In this document: piece by piece, positions 25,961-33,639 of the stretch
How the letters are laid out: each line of letters begins with the position of its first letter
How positions within the stretch are numbered: the first letter of the stretch is position 1
NCBI GenBank assembly: GCA_964453525.1
Contig: CAYVOV010000020.1
Location: forward strand, 1 to 64,000
Direction of reading: 5' to 3'
Origin: CAYVOV01 sp964453525
GTDB lineage: Bacteria > Chloroflexota > Dehalococcoidia > Dehalococcoidales > UBA2162
DNA: 64,000 bases
Notes under the pieces: generated by a model
The model's input: only the letters and a program-made list of their open reading frames with translations
The model's database searches: none
Told to the model about the DNA's origin: nothing
Program-made: the position numbers and the translations under genes

Positions 25961-25990
25961 GTTCAAGAGGGGCTGGCGCCCCTCTTGAAC
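25961..25990. repeat. Perfect 12-bp palindrome
   Basis: GTTCAAGAGGGG at 25961-25972 and CCCCTCTTGAAC at 25979-25990 are perfect inverted repeats around a 6-nt loop. They lie between divergent genes (rluB-like leftward, PEBP rightward), so a terminator role is unlikely, and the sequence reads as another small hairpin repeat. Confidence 0.65.
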
Positions 25991-26155
25991 ACCCCACTTA
26001 TTTTTCTATGCTTAATACTCCACCGTTATTAGTCTACATCAGAACCGCCAACCTAATACCACTAAAACCTTGACCGCTTCCCGTTAAGGTTCATTAATAG
26101 TAGCTTTATATCTTCATTAAAAGAAGATTCCGGCAGTAAAACGAGCCTCTTTTTA

Positions 26156-26372
26156 GTCTCCCCTTTCCCTTGTAAGGGGTCTTTCCTCAAAAGTCATTCT
26201 GGAGTCCGCCTCTGGCGGACGAAGAATCTCAGGGTGGGGAGTCAAGGTAATCCCCTCCTCCCTGAGACCCTTCGCGGAGTTTACACTGAGCGGAGTGAAT
26301 GTGCTCCAGGGTGACAGAAACAAACGACTTTTAGGGCAAAACTCTTGTAAAGGGAAGGGGGAGTAAGGGGAT
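26156..26372. repeat. MITE-like element with imperfect terminal inverted repeats
   Basis: CTCCCCTTTCCCTTGTAAG near 26158-26176 and the near-complement of CTTGTAAAGGGAAGGGGGAG at 26344-26363 form terminal inverted repeats with mismatches. Inside are a perfect 7-bp stem GTCCGCC/GGCGGAC (26204-26220), a CTCAGGGTGGGGA segment and CCTGAGACCCTTCGCGGAG. There is no transposase ORF. The pattern is a non-autonomous mobile element or composite palindrome; copies or relatives occur at 22125-22296. No gene is supported between 25,882 and 26,596. Confidence 0.5.
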
Positions 26373-26558
26373 TAGGACAATAAGCAAAAAAAGAACAGGG
26401 AAAATAAGAGGGTAAGGTTATAAAATTTAAAAAATCTGTTCCACATACTGGTATAGCAGAACTGAAAGCTGTTTATAACTAATTATCTATTCCCACCCGC
26501 CACCCATAATAAAGACCCAGAAAGACTTTCGCCCCTCAAAAACTCCCTTTATATAAAA

Positions 26559-26587
26559 TTGAAGCATACTAAATTAATATGTATACT
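26559..26587 (+). promoter_or_regulatory. Promoter of the PEBP-like lipoprotein gene
   Basis: TTGAAG (26559-26564) and TATACT (26582-26587) are separated by 17 nt. The predicted start near 26594 rules out the ATGs at 26579 and 26588 and leaves the ATG at 26597 with almost no leader. Confidence 0.6.
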
Positions 26588-26596
26588 ATGCTTACA

Positions 26597-27172
26597 ATGA
26601 GAATTCTCAAGCACATTTCGCCAGCAATAATCTGCCTTTTTGCGGTTCTTCTGATTGCCATACTCCTTCCCGCCTGCAATACACTCGGGCTTGCACCAAA
26701 AACGGCAAAGCCCCCATTGGAAGTCGGCAGCCTCTCTTTTACCGGTGGCGAGAAGATTCCGGTGAAATATACCTGCGATGGTGAAGATATCTCGCCGGAA
26801 CTGCACTGGAGCGGAGCATTCTCCTCAACAAAATCATACGCGGTGGTGGTGTCCGACTACGATGCACCTTCAGGCACGTTCTATCACTGGCTCGTTTATA
26901 ATATACCGGCAGGAACCGACAATCTCAGGGAAGGTGTTAACAGTGGAGAGCTTTCCTCTATGGGTGCTACTCAGTTAAAAAACGGCTTCGGGAAAATCGG
27001 CTATGGCGGTCCCTGTCCTCCCCGTGATTCTCTGCACCACTATCATTTCGCCGTTTACGGACTTGACAGGACTCTTAATCTGCCTGCCGATGCAACCGTT
27101 TCGCAGTTGCTCAATGCTATAGAAGACCATAAGACAGCACGCGGTTCGACATCCGGCACCTTCCGGCATTAA
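26597..27172 (+). CDS. YbhB/YbcL (PEBP, Raf-kinase-inhibitor-like) lipoprotein
   Basis: After a hydrophobic signal segment and lipobox ILLPAC (Cys about residue 23 from the 26597 start), the protein has the phosphatidylethanolamine-binding fold. Conserved segments are KIPVKYTCDGEDISPELHW, VVVSDYDAPSGTFYHWLVYNIP and GYGGPCPPRDSLHHYHFAVY. The ligand and role of bacterial PEBPs are unclear. I chose the third in-frame ATG (26597) because a promoter overlaps the first two, giving 191 residues and a near-leaderless message. It is a single gene, 41 nt before uvrB in the same direction. Confidence 0.88.
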   Translation: MRILKHISPAIICLFAVLLIAILLPACNTLGLAPKTAKPPLEVGSLSFTGGEKIPVKYTCDGEDISPELHWSGAFSSTKSYAVVVSDYDAPSGTFYHWLVYNIPAGTDNLREGVNSGELSSMGATQLKNGFGKIGYGGPCPPRDSLHHYHFAVYGLDRTLNLPADATVSQLLNAIEDHKTARGSTSGTFRH

Positions 27173-27201
27173 TCCGCTACGAAGCCCTCTGCCCAATCTG
27201 T

Positions 27202-27207
27202 TATAAT
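27202..27207 (+). promoter_or_regulatory. Extended -10 element of uvrB
   Basis: TGT-TATAAT (TG at 27199, hexamer 27202-27207) is an extended -10 motif 7 nt before the uvrB ATG at 27214. No convincing -35 hexamer is present. The expected start lies at or just before the ATG, so the transcript would be leaderless, matching the absence of a ribosome site. Confidence 0.5.
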
Positions 27208-27213
27208 AAAACT

Positions 27214-29208
27214 ATGCCAGATTTTGAGATTGTTTCTGATTTTGGGATGACCGGTGACCAGCCACAGGCAGTGGACGGGCTGGTGGAAGGACTGGAAAAA
27301 GGCTACCGACACCAGACGCTGCTGGGAGTCACCGGCAGCGGCAAGACCTTCACCATGGCCAATGTAATCGAGCGTGTCCAGAAGCCCACCCTTGTCATCA
27401 GCCACAATAAAACGCTTGCTGCCCAGCTCTACCAGGAGTTCAGGGAGTTTTTCCCCAATAACGCCGTGGAGTACTTTGTCAGCTATTACGATTACTACCA
27501 GCCGGAAGCCTATATCCCCCGCACCGACCTCTATATAGAGAAAGACGCCGATATAAATGATGAGATTGACAAGCTGAGGCATGCCGCTACCCGCGCCCTC
27601 TTCGAGAGGCGGGACGTGGTAATAGTCGCCTCTGTTTCCTGTATCTACGGCCTCGGCTCACCGGAAGAATACTACAGTTTCGTTTGCAGTATTAAAAAGG
27701 GGGAGACCTACAACCGCTACAAACTGCTGCACCGGCTGATAGAGATGCAGTACGAGCGAAATGACACCGATTTCACCCGCGGCAGGTTCCGTGTCCGCGG
27801 TGATACTCTTGAAATACAGCCCACCTACGAGGAGATAGCCCTGCGGGTGCAGTTTTTCGGTGATGAGGTCGAGCGCATCCAGCAGATAGACCCGCTGACC
27901 GGCGAACTGCTCAGCAACCTTGATTACGTTGATATCTACCCCGCCAAGCACTTTGTCACCTCGCAGGAGAAGGTCGTGAAGGCAATCAGGCTTATAGAAG
28001 ATGAGCTTGAAGAAAGGATTGCCGAACTGAAGAGCCAGGACAAGGTTCTTGAAGCAGCCCGGCTTGAGCAGAGGACCAATTATGATATTGAAATGCTCAG
28101 GGAAGCCGGGTACTGCGCCGGAGTGGAGAACTACTCCCGCCCGCTGGCCGGCCGCCCGCCGGGGAGTGCACCCTGGACGCTGCTCGACTATTTTCCGGAT
28201 GACTTCCTGCTGATTCTTGATGAATCACACATGACAATCCCCCAGCTTAATGGAATGTATAACGGCGACCGCGCCCGCAAGCAGACGCTGGTCGACTATG
28301 GATTCCGCCTGCCATCGGCGCTCGATAACCGGCCGCTCAGCTTTTCCGAGTTTGAAGAGCGGGTAAACCAGGCAATCTATACCTCGGCAACGCCGGGACC
28401 CTATGAAAAGAAGCACAGCCAGCAGGTTGTGGAGCAGCTCGTCCGGCCCACCGGGCTCCTTGAGCCGACAATTGAAATCAAGCCCACCGAAGGACAGATT
28501 GACGACCTGCTCGACCAGATAAAGAAGTGTGTGGACAACGGCGAACGCTGCCTGGTAACCACCCTGACCAAGCGGATGGCTGAGGAGCTTGCCGATTACC
28601 TTATCGAACTCGGCATCAAGACCCATTACCTGCACTCCGAGATTGACACCTTGCAGAGAGTGGAGATACTGCGCGACCTCCGCCTCGGCGTTTATGACGT
28701 GGTGGTGGGCATCAACCTGCTGCGGGAAGGGCTGGACCTGCCGGAGGTCAGCCTGGTGGCAATTCTGGATGCGGATAAGGAGGGATTCCTGCGTTCCGAG
28801 TGGGCATTGATTCAGACGATGGGACGCGCCTCCCGCCACATTGACGGGCACGTTATCCTCTACGCCGATACCGTCACCCGCTCGATGAGCGGCGCTATCG
28901 AGGAAACGAGGCGCCGCCGCAGTGTCCAGGAAACCTATAATAAAGAGCACAATATTACCCCGCAGGGAATAAGGAAGGCAATCAAAGATATCACCGAGCG
29001 AGTGAAAGCAGTGGCTGAGACCCGTACTCCCTACTATGCAGGCACTCCGACCAATAAAGAGGACGTGCTCCGGCTGATTAAAGACCTGGAGACGCAGATG
29101 AAGGCGGCGGCCAAGAGCCTTGACTTCGAGAAAGCGGCGCTGCTGCGCGACCGCATCTATGAACTGCGGAAGGAATTCGACGTGGTGGAGATAAAGAGTG
29201 GACGATAA
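27214..29208 (+). CDS. uvrB: Excinuclease ABC subunit B
   Basis: UvrB is the damage-verifying helicase-like subunit of nucleotide excision repair. The 664-residue product has the Walker A GVTGSGKTFTMA (residues about 38-49), the beta-hairpin segment YYDYYQPEAYIP, DESHMTIPQ, SATPGPYE, the motif V/VI region VGINLLREGLDLPEVSLVAILDADKEGFLRS, and the C-terminal UVR domain (SLDFEKAALLRDRI). Length is normal. There is no ribosome site before the ATG, which is only 7 nt from a TATAAT box. Its 3' end overlaps a small basic ORF with a GGAG site. Confidence 0.97.
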   Translation: MPDFEIVSDFGMTGDQPQAVDGLVEGLEKGYRHQTLLGVTGSGKTFTMANVIERVQKPTLVISHNKTLAAQLYQEFREFFPNNAVEYFVSYYDYYQPEAYIPRTDLYIEKDADINDEIDKLRHAATRALFERRDVVIVASVSCIYGLGSPEEYYSFVCSIKKGETYNRYKLLHRLIEMQYERNDTDFTRGRFRVRGDTLEIQPTYEEIALRVQFFGDEVERIQQIDPLTGELLSNLDYVDIYPAKHFVTSQEKVVKAIRLIEDELEERIAELKSQDKVLEAARLEQRTNYDIEMLREAGYCAGVENYSRPLAGRPPGSAPWTLLDYFPDDFLLILDESHMTIPQLNGMYNGDRARKQTLVDYGFRLPSALDNRPLSFSEFEERVNQAIYTSATPGPYEKKHSQQVVEQLVRPTGLLEPTIEIKPTEGQIDDLLDQIKKCVDNGERCLVTTLTKRMAEELADYLIELGIKTHYLHSEIDTLQRVEILRDLRLGVYDVVVGINLLREGLDLPEVSLVAILDADKEGFLRSEWALIQTMGRASRHIDGHVILYADTVTRSMSGAIEETRRRRSVQETYNKEHNITPQGIRKAIKDITERVKAVAETRTPYYAGTPTNKEDVLRLIKDLETQMKAAAKSLDFEKAALLRDRIYELRKEFDVVEIKSGR

Positions 29209-29344
29209 CCACAAAGAAACGAAGCAGGAGCGCCGTGAAAAGAAACTCCGTAAAAAGCGGGAGCGGATGCAGAAACACAGTAAAAACATGGCAACTATCT
29301 ATAAAGACGCCATCCTGAAAAAGCTGAGAGGGAAGCGAGTGTAA
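29198..29344 (+). CDS. 48-residue Lys/Arg-rich ORF overlapping uvrB
   Basis: A GTG start at 29198 lies 11 nt inside the uvrB 3' end, with GGAG about 8 nt upstream. It encodes a strongly basic helical peptide (RREKKLRKKRERMQKH in its middle) and stops at 29342-29344. Overlap and spacing suggest coupled translation with uvrB. Such a composition can be a nucleic-acid-binding peptide, but I do not recognise a family, and chance remains possible. Confidence 0.5.
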   Translation: MDDNHKETKQERREKKLRKKRERMQKHSKNMATIYKDAILKKLRGKRV

Positions 29345-29372
29345 GCGTATTATAGTTGCCGAAGTAAAGAAT

Positions 29373-29843
29373 ATGGTCACTTCAGAAGATAAATTAAATA
29401 TTATGCAAATGCTGGTTGAGATTGAGGAGACAACCGGCCGCCTTTATGAAGCTTACGGACGCCTTTTCCCGGTGCATGAGGAATTCTGGCTCGGACTGAC
29501 AGTGGAAGAGGCTGACCACGCCAGCGCAATACTGGACCTTATCAATATGTACAAAAACGGCAGGACAAGTTTTCGTGAGGACAGCTGGATGATTAAAGAT
29601 GCGGAAAAGCTGCTGGCTCAATTAAAGAATGAGCTGGAACAGGCGGAACAGGGACAGTTTTCATTCAATGATGCCCTGTCAAGGGCACTAAATATTGAGA
29701 AGTCGCTTGCCGAGCACCGATTTTACAGGATGTTCGGCGGCGGCTCGCGTGAGTCCCTCGGTATTCTGGAATTACTTGACTCATCCTCAAGCAACCACGT
29801 CAATGCACTTCAAACCGAGCTAAAACACCACCACACAGTATAG
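29373..29843 (+). CDS. Ferritin-like (rubrerythrin-type) domain protein, tentative
   Basis: The 156-residue all-helical protein has the acidic pattern of ferritin-like diiron or rubrerythrin-like folds. Examples are EIEETTGRLYEAYG near residues 17-30, VEEADHASAIL around 45-56 (E-E-x-x-H), and NIEKSLAEHRFYR later. These glutamates and histidines are spaced like diiron ligands, but no rubredoxin domain is present. A peroxide-related role is possible and unproven. The gene follows uvrB and the basic ORF on the same strand with a weak ribosome site. Confidence 0.55.
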   Translation: MVTSEDKLNIMQMLVEIEETTGRLYEAYGRLFPVHEEFWLGLTVEEADHASAILDLINMYKNGRTSFREDSWMIKDAEKLLAQLKNELEQAEQGQFSFNDALSRALNIEKSLAEHRFYRMFGGGSRESLGILELLDSSSSNHVNALQTELKHHHTV

Positions 29844-29916
29844 AAACCTGCTGGCTTATATATGGATACAATCTTCAAAAAGTTGAGGGGTGAGAAGTTA
29901 GCAGAAGCACAGAGAA

Positions 29917-30867
29917 TTATAAAACATGTAGTATTTGCTTATAATTATCTGCTATAGGCTCGGCAGGTCTTACATCCTCTAATAATCGAAGAATCGAATC
30001 ATCAAGTACTTTTTTCTGTCTGCTTATTATTCGCTTGATTTTATTCATTTCATCACTTACAAGTGATATATATTCTGATAAATAATCCTCAGTAATAACG
30101 TCAATAATATAAGTTTCTTCCTTACCTTTAAGATAGACAGTCCTCATATACTTTATATGTTTAACTCTCTTAAGTTTGAGACGAGTTCTCCCTAAGCGTG
30201 CTTCCAACAACCTCCCGCCTAATACAACCAGCGGGAATCTGAATTCTATATATACTGGTTCTTCATTATCATGCTCAGGTAACTCCCAATTGCTGTAAAA
30301 ATCAGTAATCTCATTCTCTATTGAATATATCAATGAATTGAAGGTGTCGTGCTGTTCCTCACTATGTGCTGCAATCCAATCGGCACTATAGCTCCGTTTC
30401 GAGCGTATAAAAGTACAATACTGTGAAGCAATTTCAGCTTGACAATAATGATGCAATCCTTTCAAAGGCAGAAATCTACAGAGACTAATATATTCATCAT
30501 TTTTCCATATTTTCATCGGAACACCAAAACACTTAGCAAGAATACAACGGTCACCTGGAGCAACAGTTTCATAAGGAAAGAATACTATAGGCTGTGAATT
30601 ATTTTCACATTCACAGATAATACTCCAATGCACTCCTTGCGCGAATCCACTACTATTATGCGATGTGGTATAAGTAGAATCTGCTTGAAGATCAATCTCT
30701 CTCGTCTTATCAGTAAAAGGGTCTAGGAAAGATAGATTCATCATCACATAATAACCACTCATGCTTAATCGTTGTGCAACTCTATGTTCTATTAAGTATC
30801 CTGACCGCGATATTGCATTTCTTATTTCTTCATGTGTAATCGTCTTTTGATCATTCTTTTCCGGCAT
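29917..30867 (-). CDS. PD-(D/E)XK-like nuclease-fold protein with E-x-E in place of E-x-K
   Basis: The 316-residue protein shows the order E27 (EHRVAQRL), D59 (REIDLQA) and E86-C-E88 (IICECENNSQPIVFF) of a restriction-endonuclease-like core, but the lysine expected at position 88 is Glu (codon GAA; Lys would be AAA). The rest is helical and basic with no obvious second domain. Catalysis by this site is therefore doubtful; it may bind without cutting. The DNA is A+T-rich next to the HEPN-like island and the gene has a weak ribosome site. It follows the 40-residue ORF in the same direction, about 56 nt apart. Confidence 0.55.
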   Translation of the reverse strand: MPEKNDQKTITHEEIRNAISRSGYLIEHRVAQRLSMSGYYVMMNLSFLDPFTDKTREIDLQADSTYTTSHNSSGFAQGVHWSIICECENNSQPIVFFPYETVAPGDRCILAKCFGVPMKIWKNDEYISLCRFLPLKGLHHYCQAEIASQYCTFIRSKRSYSADWIAAHSEEQHDTFNSLIYSIENEITDFYSNWELPEHDNEEPVYIEFRFPLVVLGGRLLEARLGRTRLKLKRVKHIKYMRTVYLKGKEETYIIDVITEDYLSEYISLVSDEMNKIKRIISRQKKVLDDSILRLLEDVRPAEPIADNYKQILHVL

Positions 30868-30923
30868 TCACTCTTACCTATTACCTATAAATATTCGGAT
30901 TAAAGGAGTATTTCCTATTTAAA

Positions 30924-31046
30924 CTATTTTTGCCTACGCTTACCAGCATCACTACGTTTTTTTCTCCAAGCTCCATCCAGCCTTCTTGCCCGAGGTTGCT
31001 TACCTACATGAGGTACTCTTCCTGCTCTCCTGTCAGTTTTCGGCAT
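30924..31046 (-). CDS. 40-residue basic ORF upstream of the nuclease-like gene
   Basis: ATG at 31044-31046 has GGAGG about 8 nt upstream and the frame encodes 40 residues, very rich in Arg and Lys (ends AWRKKRSDAGKRRQK). It has no hydrophobic segment. With a promoter at 31087-31115 it forms a compact two-gene unit with the nuclease-like gene. The product could be a small DNA- or RNA-binding partner or a leader peptide. I do not recognise it. Confidence 0.55.
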   Translation of the reverse strand: MPKTDRRAGRVPHVGKQPRARRLDGAWRKKRSDAGKRRQK

Positions 31047-31086
31047 ATCGTAACCTCCGGTTATGATATTGTATCTACTTTATGAT

Positions 31087-31115
31087 AGTATAGTAGAATT
31101 CTATTTAAAGCACAA
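31087..31115 (-). promoter_or_regulatory. Putative promoter for the 40-residue ORF and nuclease-like gene
   Basis: On the minus strand, TTGTGC (31110-31115) and TATACT (31087-31092) are separated by 17 nt. The -10 is good and the -35 weak. The predicted start near 31080 gives a leader of about 35 nt with GGAGG before the 40-codon ORF. Confidence 0.45.
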
Positions 31116-31284
31116 AGAGCAAACGAATGTAACTTGCTAGCAAGACTTGGATATATCAATTAATCAGATTAACTTTTATGTATCCAATGCTATATTCACA
31201 CATTATCCCTTCCTCTTCACAAAAAAGAACACGCCCAATCCGATTATGAGAATCATTACGTTAAAAGGGAAAATAGAGAGGTTT

Positions 31285-33612
31285 TTAAATCTCTTCTTCC
31301 TCGTCAACCACGGCGTCGCCGAAAATGGGTTCATCTTCTTTTTCGGCTTCCTCGGCCATTTCCTGCTCCAGGGCTTCCATGATTCGGGCGGCGCGGGGAT
31401 AGCCGATGTGAAGTCGCCGCTGGAGGAAGGAAGTGGAGATATTGTCATGCTCCTGCTCCAGTTGCCGGGCGGCTTCCATGAGCGAGTCCTCTCCCATGTT
31501 CCTCCTGCGGGCGGAGGCCGCTTTCAGGTCTTCAATCCTCAGCAGATGAGCATCCTCCCGCTTCTGGTTCCCCCAGAAATAAACAAGCCTTTCCGCCTCG
31601 GCATCGGAGACGTAGCACCCCTGGAGTCGCTTCGGTTTGCCCGCCTCGGTGGGCAGATATAGCATGTCACCGCTGCCCAGCAGCTTTTCGGCACCGCCGC
31701 CATCGATGATGGTCCGTGAGTCCACCATGGAGGTAACGGCAAAGCTGATACGGGTGGGAAAGTTAGCCTTTATCAAACCTGTGACCACGTCCACGGAAGG
31801 ACGCTGGGTAGCCACAACCAGGTGAATACCAACGGCACGGGAAAGCTGAGCAAGGCGGCAGAGAATCTGCTCAACCTCGTCACCTCCCAGCATCATGAGG
31901 TCGGCAAGTTCGTCAATAACAAGCACAAGGTAGGACATCATTTCATCGCCCTGCTTGTTCTTGTTATAGCCCTCGATGTTGCGGGCACCGGCGCTTGATA
32001 GTACCTGGTACCGCTTGTTCATCTCCTGGCTCAACCAGTGAAGGGCATCAACGGCTTTGCTGGCATCAACGATAACCGGCGCCGCCAGGTGCGGAATACT
32101 GTTGAATGTTGTAAGTTCCACCCGCTTGGGGTCAATCATAATAAAGCGGACATCATTGGGAGTATTGTTCAATACCAGGCAGCAGATAATTGAGTTCAGG
32201 CAGACCGTCTTACCGCTACCGGTAGCTCCGGCAATAAGCAGGTGGGGCATCTTAGCCAGGTCTCCGGATACGGCTTCTCCGCCGGCACCTTTACCCAGCG
32301 CCAGAGCCAGCTTGGACTTCGCCTGTAACTTCTGGAAAGAGTTTGTCTCTATCACCCCGCGCAGGCTCACCATGGTGGAAATCGTATTCGGCACTTCAAT
32401 GCCGACCATTGATTTACCAGGCACAGGAGCCTCAATTCTTATGCTCGGTGCCGCCAGCGCCAGTGCCATATCATTCTGAAGAGAGGTAATCCTGTCAACT
32501 TTCACCCTTGTCTTGGATACTTCTTCCTGCTTGATGGTTACGTTCCCGTCCTTGTCTCTTTCCCTGAGTTCCCTGAACCTCCTGTCCCAGCCCGGCTCAA
32601 CGCCAAACTGGGTAACCGTCGGTCCCTCGTTTATCTGCACCACCTTTGCCTCGACGCCGTAGCTGGCAAGGGCTTCTTCAATCAGCCTTGCCCTTTCCGC
32701 ATTGTCCGCCTGGCTGAACTGGACTTCAGGAGCGTGGTCGAGGATATCGATTGGTGGCAGCCTCCAGCCGTCGATTACAACCAAGTCAGGTGACTCTCCA
32801 TACTTTTTCCAGACATCCTGAGCAACTTGTTTCAGTTCCACGTTGGTGGGTGTAACCGCAGGAGCCTGCTTCGGTTTCTTTCTCTCCAGACCCGTCCCCA
32901 AAATTCCCGGCACTCCGGCCGACCTGAGGTCTTCCACAGCCTTGGCGGCTTTCTCAAGACGGGATAAATCCACAGGTTTTTCGGCTTCATGAGTTCTGGC
33001 CCTCTCCGCAGCCCGGGAAGTCTGTAGCGTATCAGATAAGAGTGCTTCCGGCTCAAACCGTTTTGGTCTGGCGCCCGGTTGTCTAATCTGACCGGCAATC
33101 CAGGAGTATATATTCTTCACAAAACGCAGAGATGCCCGGGGAGCTACCAGGACAATACCGGCAACCAGCAGCAGGACTAACCTGATAATGCCCTCAATAT
33201 CGGTATGTGATATCACGCCCTGCCCGATTCTACCTCCCAGGCTTACTCCGGCAAGAACGCCTTTCCCGGGAATAAAAGCGAGGATTCCCCAGACCAGGAG
33301 CACAAAGGCTATGCCACCCAGCCACAGATTCCAGCGTTTAATAAAAGTAAAGAGCCTTTGTTGTCGTATCTGTCTTACCAGAATTCCGGCAGCGACAATT
33401 ACGAAGATGAGACCCCAGCCGAATATCCTGAGTACAGAGGTTACCCAGGAGACAATGTCATCCCACCACAACCACCAGATAATCACTGCCGCCACTACAA
33501 TTACAAGTATCTGCCATACAGGAGTCGAGATTAGAAAGCGGAACAGTTTTACTAAGGATGAGCTCTTTTTCTTGTTACCGGACTTTTTGTTGTTGGTCTT
33601 TTTACCTGCCAT
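31285..33612 (-). CDS. ftsK: DNA translocase FtsK/SpoIIIE family
   Basis: The 775-residue protein has an N-terminal block of four transmembrane segments (residues about 30-165), a linker, the FtsK motor domain with Walker A GATGSGKTVCLNS and Walker B LVLVIDELADLMM, and a C-terminal winged-helix gamma domain (SFLQRRLHIGYPRAARIMEALE). It moves chromosome ends through the division septum. The acidic tail DEEEE is notable. It starts 27 nt after RNase J in the same direction. Confidence 0.95.
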   Translation of the reverse strand: MAGKKTNNKKSGNKKKSSSLVKLFRFLISTPVWQILVIVVAAVIIWWLWWDDIVSWVTSVLRIFGWGLIFVIVAAGILVRQIRQQRLFTFIKRWNLWLGGIAFVLLVWGILAFIPGKGVLAGVSLGGRIGQGVISHTDIEGIIRLVLLLVAGIVLVAPRASLRFVKNIYSWIAGQIRQPGARPKRFEPEALLSDTLQTSRAAERARTHEAEKPVDLSRLEKAAKAVEDLRSAGVPGILGTGLERKKPKQAPAVTPTNVELKQVAQDVWKKYGESPDLVVIDGWRLPPIDILDHAPEVQFSQADNAERARLIEEALASYGVEAKVVQINEGPTVTQFGVEPGWDRRFRELRERDKDGNVTIKQEEVSKTRVKVDRITSLQNDMALALAAPSIRIEAPVPGKSMVGIEVPNTISTMVSLRGVIETNSFQKLQAKSKLALALGKGAGGEAVSGDLAKMPHLLIAGATGSGKTVCLNSIICCLVLNNTPNDVRFIMIDPKRVELTTFNSIPHLAAPVIVDASKAVDALHWLSQEMNKRYQVLSSAGARNIEGYNKNKQGDEMMSYLVLVIDELADLMMLGGDEVEQILCRLAQLSRAVGIHLVVATQRPSVDVVTGLIKANFPTRISFAVTSMVDSRTIIDGGGAEKLLGSGDMLYLPTEAGKPKRLQGCYVSDAEAERLVYFWGNQKREDAHLLRIEDLKAASARRRNMGEDSLMEAARQLEQEHDNISTSFLQRRLHIGYPRAARIMEALEQEMAEEAEKEDEPIFGDAVVDEEEEI

Positions 33613-33639
33613 ACTATCCTCGATTACCGGACTGGTTCA

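Noticed and set aside
28225..29289. Long antisense ORF (354 codons) over uvrB
   Set aside because: It is a shadow of the uvrB reading frame on the opposite strand. Its low-complexity composition follows from uvrB codon use, and there is no homology or start support.
31200..31284. 17-residue hydrophobic ORF after ftsK
   Set aside because: It has no ribosome site, is too short to assess, and lies in the 3' flank of ftsK.
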